Part shown: piece by piece, positions 50,142 through 58,681 of the stretch
Layout: each line of letters opens with the position of its first letter
Numbering within the stretch: the stretch's first letter is position 1
Assembly: GCA_964627455.1 (NCBI GenBank)
Contig: CAZVKC010000003.1
Span: forward strand, 62,001 to 126,000
Direction of reading: 5' to 3'
DNA: 64,000 nucleotides
DNA from: F-183 sp964627455
GTDB lineage: Bacteria > Acidobacteriota > Terriglobia > Bryobacterales > Bryobacteraceae
Translations under genes and position numbers: made by a program
The notes under the pieces: generated by a model
What the model saw: the letters and a program-made list of their open reading frames with translations, nothing else
Database searches by the model: none
Told to the model about the DNA's origin: nothing

Positions 50142-52631
50142 ATGCCGTTTTTGAAGGACCTCCAAGTTTCGTTCCGCGCCTTGCGCTCGAATCCGGGATT
50201 CACCGCAGTCGCATTGCTGTCGTTGGGGTTGGGCATTGGCGCCAACACCGCGATCTTCAGCGTGATGGACGCGCTGCTTTTACGCAGTCTTCCTGTGACC
50301 AACCCGGAAGAATTGGTTTTCCTCGGCGATGGCCGGGCTGCCGGAATCGCGGGCGGGTTTCCGGACGGCCCGCCGCGGTTGTTTTCTTTGGATTTCTTTC
50401 GTTCTTTGAATGCGTCCCAGAAGGTTTTCTCGGGTACGGCGGCGATTTCGAGTCTGCGCGCGGATGTCCACGGACGCGTGGGCAATGGCGTTGCAGAACC
50501 ACTGCAGGTCCGCCTGGTGTCCGGCGGATACTTCGGGATGCTCGGCGTTCAACCCGTCGCAGGCCGGCTGATCGCGGAGCAGGACGACATCGCACAGGGC
50601 GGGCATCCTCTCGCGGTTCTGAACTATGACTTCTGGCAGCGGCGATTCGCGGGAGATCCGCAAGCGGTGGGCAGGAGCATCGTCATCAACGGCGCGATTT
50701 ACACGATTACCGGCGTGGCGTCCAAGGGTTTCAGCGGCACGGTCGTAGGCGAGTCGCCGGACCTGTGGGTTCCACTGGCGATGCAGCCGCAGTTGCAGGC
50801 GTGGATCAACAGTCCGAACGAACAACTGACGCAGTTCACCTGGATCGTCGCCCGGCGGCTTCCGGGTGTTTCGGTAGACGAAGCGCAGGCGCAAACCAAC
50901 GTCATCTACCGGCAGTGGCTGGAGAAGGTCGCGGGAACGTCGCCTACGCAGGACCAGAAGGAGTCTATGCGGAAGTCGGTCGTGAAGTTGACCGACGCGG
51001 CGAAAGGCGCGTCGCAACTGCGGCGGCAATACGCGGAACCGCTGCAGATCCTGATGGCGATGGTGGGCATCGTGTTGCTGATCGCGTCGGCGAATGTCGC
51101 GAACCTGCTGCTGGCGCGCATCTCCGTTCGCCAGCGGGAAATCTCGGTCCGTGTGGCGCTCGGCGCAACGCGCGCCAGGCTGATGGCGCAATTGTTGACA
51201 GAAAGCGTCCTCATCGCATTTCTGGGCGGCGTCATCGGGTTGATTCTCGCGTGGTGGGGCGCGCCCGTGCTGGTGAACCTCGTCTCGAGCGAGCCTCGCG
51301 CGATGGCGCTGGATGTCTCGCCGAAGCCCGTGGTGCTGCTGTTCACCTTCGGGCTCTGCCTCGTGACCGGCATGTTGTTCGGACTCGGACCAGCCATTCG
51401 CATGACTCGCACCGACACGATTCCCGGGTTGCGCGACGCAGCCGGTAAAGGAGCGGTGCAGGGATCCACGCGCGGAATCGCGGGACGCCTGCTGGTGATC
51501 GCGCAGGTGACGCTGGCGATGGTCCTGACTGCCGGCGCGGGGTGGTTCATTCAGACGCTGCAGAAGCTCCGCGAAACCGATACAGGGTTCGAAACGGAGC
51601 GGGCCCTGCTGGTGCAACTCGATCCCGAAGCGAGCGGGTTGAAAGAGAAGCAACTGCTCGCGCTCGGGCAGCGGATCGAAGAGAAGATCGCGACCGTGCC
51701 GGGCGTGCGCTCCGCGAGTTACACGATGGTACGCTACGACGGCGGCCGCTGGGTTTCGGGCATGTGGCCCGAGGGCGTCGAGCGCACACGTCGCACGGCT
51801 CAGACCTCGGACGGCAACCGGGTCGGCCTGCATTACTTCGAGACGCTCGGGATGCAGGTCCGGCAGGGGCGTAACTTCTCCGAGGCGGATGGGCCGAAGT
51901 CCGAGAGAGTCGTCATCCTCAACGAGACGCTCGCGCGCAAACTGTATCCTCAGGGCGATCCTGTCGGGCGACTGGCATACCTGGGTAGTGAAGCGCGGCG
52001 CATCATCGGCGTCGTATCCAACACCAAGGTCGCCAGTATGCGCGAAGAACCAACGGGGATGTTCTTCCTCTACAACCGGCAAACGGAGGACGGCTACAAC
52101 GACTTGGTCGTGCGGGCCGCGGGCAATCCCACCGAGTTGCTTCCGCGTTTGCGCGCCGCGATTCTGGCCGAGGAACCGAATCTCGCGATCGCAGAAATCA
52201 CATCACTGGGCGAGATCGTCGACCGCTCGCTGACGCAGGAGAAGATGCTGTCGAAACTCGCCTCGCTGTTCGGGGCGCTGGCTCTGGTGCTCTCCGCCGT
52301 CGGGATCTATGGCGTGCTCGCATACGCCGTGGCGCGCCGGACCAATGAAATCGGGGTTCGCATGGCGCTTGGCGCATCACCGGGCGATGTTCTCGGGATG
52401 GTGTTGAAAGAGTCGCTGCTGATCGTGGGGATCGGCGCGCTGCTGGGAGTCCCAGCGACGCTCGCCACGGGACGACTGGTAGCCAGCCGCCTGTATGGTT
52501 TGACGCCCAATGATCCGCTGACGCTTTCACTTGCAGCCGCAGTCCTGCTGGCAACGGCGGTGGCGGCGAGCCTGATTCCTTCAGGACGCGCCGCCCGCCT
52601 CGATCCGCTGGTTGCGTTACGCGACAGCTAA
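50142..52631 (+). CDS. ADOP-type MacB/FtsX permease (orphan ABC permease)
   Basis: 829 residues. A MacB-like periplasmic core domain follows helix 1 (FRALRSNPGFTAVALLSLGLGIGANTA-type start). Two FtsX blocks are seen (IVLLIASANVANLLLARISVRQREISVR; LALVLSAVGIYGVLAYAVARRTNEIGVR), each with three to four helices. Duplicated permease halves in one chain, with no ATPase gene next to it, define the acidobacterial duplicated orphan permeases. Probable role: export or mechanotransmission in the envelope with an ATPase encoded elsewhere. Confidence 0.92.
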   Translation: MPFLKDLQVSFRALRSNPGFTAVALLSLGLGIGANTAIFSVMDALLLRSLPVTNPEELVFLGDGRAAGIAGGFPDGPPRLFSLDFFRSLNASQKVFSGTAAISSLRADVHGRVGNGVAEPLQVRLVSGGYFGMLGVQPVAGRLIAEQDDIAQGGHPLAVLNYDFWQRRFAGDPQAVGRSIVINGAIYTITGVASKGFSGTVVGESPDLWVPLAMQPQLQAWINSPNEQLTQFTWIVARRLPGVSVDEAQAQTNVIYRQWLEKVAGTSPTQDQKESMRKSVVKLTDAAKGASQLRRQYAEPLQILMAMVGIVLLIASANVANLLLARISVRQREISVRVALGATRARLMAQLLTESVLIAFLGGVIGLILAWWGAPVLVNLVSSEPRAMALDVSPKPVVLLFTFGLCLVTGMLFGLGPAIRMTRTDTIPGLRDAAGKGAVQGSTRGIAGRLLVIAQVTLAMVLTAGAGWFIQTLQKLRETDTGFETERALLVQLDPEASGLKEKQLLALGQRIEEKIATVPGVRSASYTMVRYDGGRWVSGMWPEGVERTRRTAQTSDGNRVGLHYFETLGMQVRQGRNFSEADGPKSERVVILNETLARKLYPQGDPVGRLAYLGSEARRIIGVVSNTKVASMREEPTGMFFLYNRQTEDGYNDLVVRAAGNPTELLPRLRAAILAEEPNLAIAEITSLGEIVDRSLTQEKMLSKLASLFGALALVLSAVGIYGVLAYAVARRTNEIGVRMALGASPGDVLGMVLKESLLIVGIGALLGVPATLATGRLVASRLYGLTPNDPLTLSLAAAVLLATAVAASLIPSGRAARLDPLVALRDS

Positions 52632-52635
52632 CTAA

Positions 52636-53658
52636 TTAAGCCTTGGCCGCGGCCAGCGCAGCGAGGCTCGATTCGTACGGAGCGCGAGCGACGCCGCGTT
52701 CCGTGATGATCGCGTGGACATACCGGTTGGGCGTCACGTCGAAGCCGGGGTGCCTCGCTGCGAGGCCTTCGGGCGCAATGTGCACGCCCTGGATCTCGGT
52801 GACTTCGCGAGACGAACGTTCTTCGATCGGGATGTGCTCGCCGCTGGGAATCGAGAGATCCAAAGTGGAAATCGGCGCCGCCACATAGAACGGCACGCCA
52901 TTCTCTTTGGCCAGCACTGCCACGGAGTAGGTTCCGATCTTGTTGGCAACGTCGCCGTTCGCGGCAATGCGATCGGCGCCAACGACCACGCATCCGATGT
53001 TGCCGGACTTCAGGAAGTGACCGGCCATGTTGTCGGTGATGATCGTGACGTCGATGCCATCCTGCTGCAGTTCCCACGCGGTGAGGCGCGAGCCTTGCAG
53101 GAACGGACGCGTCTCGTCTGCATACACGGCGATCTTCTTGCCCTGCTCTACCGCGCCGCGGATCACACCGAGCGCCGTGCCGTAGCCGGCAGTCGCCAGC
53201 GCGCCGGCATTGCAGTGGGTGAGCACGATCTTGCCGTCGGGCACGAGGTCCGCGCCGTGCTTGCCGATCGCCCGGCAGCAGGCGATGTCTTCTTCCTTGA
53301 TCGCCTTTGCTTCCTCAATGAGGCGCTCGCGGATGATTTCCACGGGTTGCCCGGCGAGCGAGGCGAAGAGTCCGCGCATGCGCTCGATGGCCCAGAAGAG
53401 GTTCACGGCTGTGGGACGAGTCTTGCGGATGGTTTCGCAGATTTCGTCGAAGGCGGACAAGTCTTCTTTCTGCACGCCGATCGCGATACCCATTGCGGCA
53501 GCGACGCCGATGGCGGGCGCGCCGCGGATGATCATGTCCTTGATTGCCGTCGCGACTTCACGGTAGTCCGTGCAGGTGACAAATACAGTTTCGCGAGGCA
53601 GGCGCGTCTGGTCGATCATGACCACGCCTGCATCTGTCCATTCGAGAGTTTCAACCAT
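52636..53658 (-). CDS. mtnA: Methylthioribose-1-phosphate isomerase
   Basis: 340 residues. Methionine-salvage enzyme that converts 5-methylthioribose-1-phosphate to the ribulose form. IRGAPAIGVAAAMG, catalytic Cys in LTHCNAGALATAGYGTALGVI, RPFLQGSRLTAWEL and catalytic Asp in VVGADRIAANGDVANKIGT are all present. It overlaps the CPBP gene by eight bases, as last gene of a three-gene set. eIF2B-alpha-like fold. No other mtn gene is visible here. Confidence 0.96.
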   Translation of the reverse strand: MVETLEWTDAGVVMIDQTRLPRETVFVTCTDYREVATAIKDMIIRGAPAIGVAAAMGIAIGVQKEDLSAFDEICETIRKTRPTAVNLFWAIERMRGLFASLAGQPVEIIRERLIEEAKAIKEEDIACCRAIGKHGADLVPDGKIVLTHCNAGALATAGYGTALGVIRGAVEQGKKIAVYADETRPFLQGSRLTAWELQQDGIDVTIITDNMAGHFLKSGNIGCVVVGADRIAANGDVANKIGTYSVAVLAKENGVPFYVAAPISTLDLSIPSGEHIPIEERSSREVTEIQGVHIAPEGLAARHPGFDVTPNRYVHAIITERGVARAPYESSLAALAAAKA

Positions 53659-54313
53659 TCGCTATGTATCCAGCCAAGAGAGTGAGATTGTAGGCGGAAT
53701 GCGTGGCGGCCGCGGCCAGTGTGGAATCGAGCAGGCTGCGGACCAGGCCGAAGACGCATCCGGCAAGGAAAACGAGAAGCAGATGCTGCCAGGACCATTG
53801 ATAGGCAGGTCCGTGCAGCAAGGCAAAGGGAATCGCAGTAATCACGGCCGCCACCATGCCGGGCATGTACTTCGCCAGCAGCGGCATGATGAAACCGCGA
53901 AACGCAAGTTCTTCCGCGATCGGCCCAAGCAGAACGCTAGCCAGCGCAAAGACGAGGAGCAATCGCCGGTCCGTCAACAAGTCTTTGTAGGGCAGGTCGA
54001 CCAACGGCGCTTCGAGCGTGGTGCCAAGCCAACTGATACCGAAGGCCAGCGCCACACCGCCGCATACCGCCAGAAAAAGCCAGCCATGGTTCACCCAGTT
54101 CAGCGATTCAAGAAGCGGCTTATGGTAGTGCACGCGGAACAACACCGATAACAGGATGAACCAGACCACGTACATGGTCATCTGCGCAATCAGTTCCTGC
54201 ACTGCTTTGGGGACCGGAAGAAAACGCGCGCTCAACGCGCCGATCAGAACCGCGGGAAGAAAAAGCGCGACACCGAAGGCCAGGTCCCTGAAGCTCCAAA
54301 ATGCACGCGTCAT
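53651..54313 (-). CDS. CPBP-family intramembrane metalloprotease (CAAX protease-like)
   Basis: 220 residues, about seven helices. Motif 1 GPIAEELAFRGFI (EE..xR), motif 2 FALLHGP and motif 3 THSAYN carry the Glu and His residues of the CPBP/Abi active site. Family members process prenylated or bacteriocin-like peptides, but most bacterial ones are untested. Starts four bases after the upstream gene and overlaps mtnA. Confidence 0.9.
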   Translation of the reverse strand: MTRAFWSFRDLAFGVALFLPAVLIGALSARFLPVPKAVQELIAQMTMYVVWFILLSVLFRVHYHKPLLESLNWVNHGWLFLAVCGGVALAFGISWLGTTLEAPLVDLPYKDLLTDRRLLLVFALASVLLGPIAEELAFRGFIMPLLAKYMPGMVAAVITAIPFALLHGPAYQWSWQHLLLVFLAGCVFGLVRSLLDSTLAAAATHSAYNLTLLAGYIANG

Positions 54314-54317
54314 AGGG

Positions 54318-55280
54318 CTATTCGGCGCACTCCACCAACAGCGCCGCGAGCAGCGGAATCATGATCTCATGGTGTCCGGTCAACTGGTAGCCGCGGCCTC
54401 CCGCATTCACATGCGGCCGTTGCACGACGTTGTGACGCGGACGGTAGTGCTCGAGAAAATCCATGTTCACGGTCGTGAAGTTCGCCAGCGGATAGCCAAG
54501 GTTCCGAACAGCGGAGATGGCTTTCAAAAAGACTTCCGGCAACAGGACCGCGGAGCCGAGATTGAGATACACGCCGCCGGAATCGAGTCCCGTAACAAGG
54601 GAAGAGAAAAGTCGAAAATCCTGGTGGGTCGCGGCGCCGATGGCGGCTGCGTCGGCTTCCGGATGCGTGTGCGGCGTGTCGGTTCCGACTGCCACATGCA
54701 CGGTGACAGGTACGGAGTGCTCGTGGGCTGTATACAGGATGCTTTGCATCGCGACATCGCCACGGGCGTTCTGCAGCAGGCGGCGTCCGAGAGCCTCGCC
54801 CATTCCGACGCCATCCAACACGCCGGCCTGGATCGCGCGATTCATTTCGCGCCCGGTTTCTTCGGCGGATCCGAAACGGCCATCGGGCAGGACGGCTTCC
54901 ACGTCTTCGCTGGTGAATCCGGCGACTGCAATTTCGAAATCGTGGATGGCGGCAGCGCCATTCATCGCAAAGGCTGTCACAAAGCCGCGACGCATGAGGT
55001 CGATCAGCACCGGCGCGACGCCGGTTTTGATAACGTGCCCGCCGAGTCCCCAGATGATGGCGCGTTTGTCCCGGCGCGCATGCAGCAGCGCCTCGATCAC
55101 GCCACGCAGGTTGTCGGCGGCGAGCACGCGAGGCAGGCCGGAAAGAAAAGACAACCAGTCGCCACCCTTGCCGTGCGGCCTGGCGAACATCGACGTGTGA
55201 ACCTTCCCGCCGCGATCCTGGATCGGGATGGTCCGCAGCGCCTCAAAACTGAGAGGCTGATGATCGTATTTAGAGCCCAA
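54318..55280 (-). CDS. Conserved cytoplasmic protein, deoxyhypusine-synthase-like fold (tentative)
   Basis: 320 residues. Patterns IIWGLGGHVIKTGVAPVLIDLMRRG, AFAMNGAAAIHDFEIA and GFTSEDV...DGRFGSAEETG look like the NAD-binding alpha/beta layers of deoxyhypusine synthase relatives. I cannot match the catalytic Lys of true synthases, and bacteria lack eIF5A, so hypusination is not implied. A polyamine-linked or other NAD-dependent role is possible. First gene of the set with CPBP and mtnA. Confidence 0.6.
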   Translation of the reverse strand: MGSKYDHQPLSFEALRTIPIQDRGGKVHTSMFARPHGKGGDWLSFLSGLPRVLAADNLRGVIEALLHARRDKRAIIWGLGGHVIKTGVAPVLIDLMRRGFVTAFAMNGAAAIHDFEIAVAGFTSEDVEAVLPDGRFGSAEETGREMNRAIQAGVLDGVGMGEALGRRLLQNARGDVAMQSILYTAHEHSVPVTVHVAVGTDTPHTHPEADAAAIGAATHQDFRLFSSLVTGLDSGGVYLNLGSAVLLPEVFLKAISAVRNLGYPLANFTTVNMDFLEHYRPRHNVVQRPHVNAGGRGYQLTGHHEIMIPLLAALLVECAE

Positions 55281-55295
55281 TTAGCTCATGCTAAC

Positions 55296-57662
55296 TCAAT
55301 TCGACACTTTGTACTGCCGTTTGACGTCCCTCGCTATCGACTTCTCGTCAAACAAAACCGGCCGCCATTGTTTTTTAGAGAACAGTTCCGTCTGGTCTGT
55401 GAACAGCGGCGACTTGGGATCCCCGGACTGCGAGTACGTCAAAAACGCCTTCGCGCGCGGACCCCTGTCGTTGAACTCGAGCGCCAGGATAAAGCTCGAC
55501 CCATGCACCACGGGGTAGCCTTTTTCGGTGAGCAGCTTGCTGCCGGCGACCAGCTTGGGTTCATCCATCGGCTCGAGGGTCGTCGTGTTGCGGCTGTTCT
55601 GCTGCATGTTCATGATGCCTTCGATGGCGCCCTGCCCGCCGTGGATCGGAATGCGCCGGCCGGCCTTGTCGGCGTACTGCAGTTCGCCGAGCGGCACATC
55701 CAGTGCGAGTTTGCGAGCTTCCAGAACGCCGATCGCCTTCTTCAGATTGTCGATGGCGAGGTCGCCCCCGGCGAGTCCGCGAGGCGTGTTGGTGGGATCT
55801 TTTGGATCGAAGTCGATGGCGAAGAGTTTGCCGCGGCCGAGGAAGTCCGCGGGCGCGTACTGCCCAAGCCACTCGCGGAAGAGCACGGCGCCGCGGCTAT
55901 CCAGATCATAGCGGCCGTTCCAGGATCCGAGGATCCGGCAGGCCTCGCCGAGGTTCGCCTTGCTGCAGCGGGCCACGAGTTCGTCTTTGAACAACTCCGC
56001 GGCCAGAGCACGATTCGACAACAAGGCCGACGCCATTTCGTCGAGCGTAAAGCGGCCGTCGGATCCGGCTGGCCTGTCTGGTGAACGGTTGGACAGCGTC
56101 AGGTCATTATTGCGCGTACGCAGGGATCGCACGGTGTTCTGTTCTCCATGCAGCGGGGAATACGGGCCCGTCACCGGCGAACTGCTGTTCGCGATCCAGA
56201 AGCTGTCGTTGGCGTTGAACACATAGTCGAAGCGTTCGATGCGCGGCGTGTTGGCGTATCCGACAACGCCGGGCTTGGTCGATGCGGGATCATTCACCCA
56301 TTCCGACCTTGGATCGCTGCCGTTGAGCAACACCATTCCCTGCTGATCGAAGCGTTGCGTGATGGGATCGCTCTTGCGGCGCTTCTGCCAGTCCTCGAGC
56401 GCTTCTTTCGAGAGATTCGGAGTAGAGGCAGTGTCCGCGTACCAGGCAATGCCTTCGCGGCTGGTGGCGATCGTATTCACCCATGGCATGCCCTGATTCT
56501 TTTCATGCGCCTTCTGAAACGACTGCATTGAGTTGGCGCGATCCATCTCGAGCCACTGCGAGGCGGCGCCATTGTTGTCGAGGTTGGCGTCGCGCACGGC
56601 GATCGCGCGCTTGGCAGTCCAGCCGAGCCCCTGCACGTTGAGGATCGGACCATAATGGCTAAACCAGACCGTGCGCTTCTGCCGGCCGATCGCGCCGTCC
56701 GCCTGCTTCACTTCGACGGTGACGTCACGGCTGGTCATCGCACGTTCTTCATTACCGTAACGATAGACCGTCGGCTTGCCGGGGACGAGGTCGAGCATGA
56801 ACACGGTGAAGCGCTTGCCCGCGGACACCGTGTGGGTCCACGCGACGTCCTTGTTGAAGCCGATGCTGACGCCGATGTTGCCGACGAGACTGACGCCGTA
56901 CACGTCGAGCTTGCCTGGAATCACGAGGTGCTTTTCCCAAAAACGGTTCGACCCGACCCAGGGATAATGCGGGTTCGCGATGAGCATGCCTTTCTTGGAC
57001 GCCGCGAGATCCCGGCCCAGAGCCCAGCCGTTGCTGGCCCAGTCCGGCTTCGGGAACTCGAAGTTGAGCGACGCGGCAGCTTCGTTGGTTCCGGCGGATG
57101 GCGTCGAGTTTCCAGCCCCGGCAGCAGGAGGCGTCGCGCTCGCGATCATGCCGGAGAATCCCGTCGTCACCAGCAGCGTCACCTGCTGATAGGCGACCAT
57201 GTCCTGCGCCGTGACCGGGAAGACCCAATCCGCGCCCTGACACCAACCGGGGACCTTGTCTTTGCCGGTCACCACCAGATACTTGTTGTAGCCGGCGACA
57301 AAGCCCGCATAATACTCACGGATTTCAGCCGGCTGCTTGGCGAGATACTCGCCGCCGCGCTCGTGAATCCTCATCGCCTTCATCGTGATGTCGTTGGCGA
57401 GATGCTCGTTGATCTTTCCGGGACCGAGGTACTTGGCGCGCTCGCCGCGGGCCTTGACCACCTGGTCGGCGATGGAGCAGAGGTGGTCTTCCGCCTGCGC
57501 GTACCCCTCGCCAAACCCGAGGTCGCCATACGTCTTGGCCGTGATGTGCGCGACCCCATGACTGGTGCGGCGAATCCGCGCTGAATACTTCGAAGGAGAG
57601 GCGGCTGGCAGCAGGGCAGCCGCGGCAGTGAACAGGAGAACGAGATTCCGAACGGCGTACAT
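55296..57662 (-). CDS. Secreted penicillin-acylase-family amidase (AHL/penicillin acylase)
   Basis: 788 residues. Signal peptide, then the alpha-chain part with TSHGVAHITAKTYGDLGFGEGYAQAEDH. An internal linker leads to the Ntn nucleophile Ser210 in ASNGWALG (maturation site), then LIANPHYPW, the oxyanion Asn region and a beta chain to the end. The family cleaves N-acyl bonds of penicillins, acyl-homoserine lactones or related amides in the periplasm. A loop rich in Ala/Gly/Ser (~178-195) just before the Ser fits the excised spacer. Substrate unknown. Confidence 0.92.
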   Translation of the reverse strand: MYAVRNLVLLFTAAAALLPAASPSKYSARIRRTSHGVAHITAKTYGDLGFGEGYAQAEDHLCSIADQVVKARGERAKYLGPGKINEHLANDITMKAMRIHERGGEYLAKQPAEIREYYAGFVAGYNKYLVVTGKDKVPGWCQGADWVFPVTAQDMVAYQQVTLLVTTGFSGMIASATPPAAGAGNSTPSAGTNEAAASLNFEFPKPDWASNGWALGRDLAASKKGMLIANPHYPWVGSNRFWEKHLVIPGKLDVYGVSLVGNIGVSIGFNKDVAWTHTVSAGKRFTVFMLDLVPGKPTVYRYGNEERAMTSRDVTVEVKQADGAIGRQKRTVWFSHYGPILNVQGLGWTAKRAIAVRDANLDNNGAASQWLEMDRANSMQSFQKAHEKNQGMPWVNTIATSREGIAWYADTASTPNLSKEALEDWQKRRKSDPITQRFDQQGMVLLNGSDPRSEWVNDPASTKPGVVGYANTPRIERFDYVFNANDSFWIANSSSPVTGPYSPLHGEQNTVRSLRTRNNDLTLSNRSPDRPAGSDGRFTLDEMASALLSNRALAAELFKDELVARCSKANLGEACRILGSWNGRYDLDSRGAVLFREWLGQYAPADFLGRGKLFAIDFDPKDPTNTPRGLAGGDLAIDNLKKAIGVLEARKLALDVPLGELQYADKAGRRIPIHGGQGAIEGIMNMQQNSRNTTTLEPMDEPKLVAGSKLLTEKGYPVVHGSSFILALEFNDRGPRAKAFLTYSQSGDPKSPLFTDQTELFSKKQWRPVLFDEKSIARDVKRQYKVSN

Positions 57663-57729
57663 CGCAAGACAGTCTAACAGTTACCCGGCCAGCGCGCTCA
57701 TCGCTTCATAGATTTGCTATGCTTTCTTC

Positions 57730-58644
57730 GTGACTGCTCTCGCCGTGGATCAACGGCTTATGCAGAACAAGATGTCACGCGAGCGGGTCCGGCGGCTGCT
57801 CGGAGTTTCCGAACAGAAGCTGCGCCATTGGGAATCGTTGAACCTGATCGCCCGCTATGACGCTTATTCTCTTCGCGACCTGTCCAAGCTTCGTAAGATC
57901 GTTGAGTTGTCGGGCTCCGGCCTGTCGGCTTCGCGCCTGAAGAAGATGATTCACGCGTTGGCGCTGCGCGAAAATGTCGAGGATCCTTTGTCGGAGCTTC
58001 GCATTTATCGCAGCGACGAGGGATCGCTGCACGTGGATGTAGAAGGACAGACCGTGGATGCCCATTCCGGGCAGATCCTGCTGCATCTCGAAGAGCGTCC
58101 GCGCGCCGCTGCAACAACCGTCGCGTTTCCGGCTTCGTCGCCGAAGGAAGATTCGAAGAAGCGGGGTGAAGCCGAATCCTGGTTCGAGCGCGGACTGGAA
58201 CTCGAGCAGAGCGGGGCGCCGCACGGCGAGATCCGCGAGGCGTACGAGAAGGCCATCGCACTGGATCCGAATTCGACGGGCGCGCTGGTGAATCTCGGCA
58301 CGCTGTACTTCAACGCCCGCGCCATGAGCAAGGCGGAGAAGCTGTACCTCAAGGCAATTGAGGCCGATCCCGCATACGCGCTGGCGCACTTCAACCTCGG
58401 CAACCTGTACGACGAGAAGGGCGAGATCGAGAAGGCGCTCCACTATTACACCGAGGCGCTGCGGCTGAATCCGTCCTATCCCGACGCGCACTACAATCTC
58501 GCCCTGCTGTATCAGAACCGGGGCGAATCGATGCGCGCCCTTCCTCACTGGAAGGCGTATCTGAAGCTGGATCCCCGATCGAGTTGGGCCGACATCGCGC
58601 GGCGCGAACTCGAAAAGCTCAAGGACGCGGCAATCGTCAAGTAG
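57730..58644 (+). CDS. MerR-like DNA-binding / TPR fusion protein
   Basis: 304 residues from GTG 57730 (ATG 57760 or 57772 also possible). Residues ~15-75 carry a MerR-like winged helix: SRERVRRLLGVSEQKLRHWESLNLI, then SLRDLSKLRKIVEL. A linker of about 60 residues leads to four TPR units (~160-290) with the standard W/LG/Y...A...P spacing, for example ALVNLGTLYFNARAMSKAEKLY. No ligand-binding MerR effector part. Likely a transcription regulator whose effector is a protein bound by the TPR face. Divergent from the acylase gene. Confidence 0.87.
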   Translation: MTALAVDQRLMQNKMSRERVRRLLGVSEQKLRHWESLNLIARYDAYSLRDLSKLRKIVELSGSGLSASRLKKMIHALALRENVEDPLSELRIYRSDEGSLHVDVEGQTVDAHSGQILLHLEERPRAAATTVAFPASSPKEDSKKRGEAESWFERGLELEQSGAPHGEIREAYEKAIALDPNSTGALVNLGTLYFNARAMSKAEKLYLKAIEADPAYALAHFNLGNLYDEKGEIEKALHYYTEALRLNPSYPDAHYNLALLYQNRGESMRALPHWKAYLKLDPRSSWADIARRELEKLKDAAIVK

Positions 58645-58653
58645 CCGGGCTTC

Positions 58654-58659
58654 TATAAT
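58654..58659 (+). promoter_or_regulatory. Possible -10 element for the amidohydrolase
   Basis: A perfect TATAAT lies 22 bases upstream of the ATG, between the MerR-TPR stop and a GGGGGG ribosome site. No good -35 was found, so this could be an extended or activator-dependent promoter. Confidence 0.4.
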
Positions 58660-58681
58660 TTCCTGAGGGGGGCTCTCGGGA

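Noticed and set aside
52644..52655. Perfect palindrome TGGCCGCGGCCA near the mtnA stop considered as a terminator
   Set aside because: It is within the mtnA coding end, has no loop and no U run.
54156..56084. Plus-strand frame of 642 codons
   Set aside because: Spans the antisense of three unrelated real genes and their junctions, with no coherent domain.
56655..57584. Plus-strand frame of 309 codons opposite the acylase
   Set aside because: Shadow of the penicillin-acylase gene; His/Arg-rich without motif.
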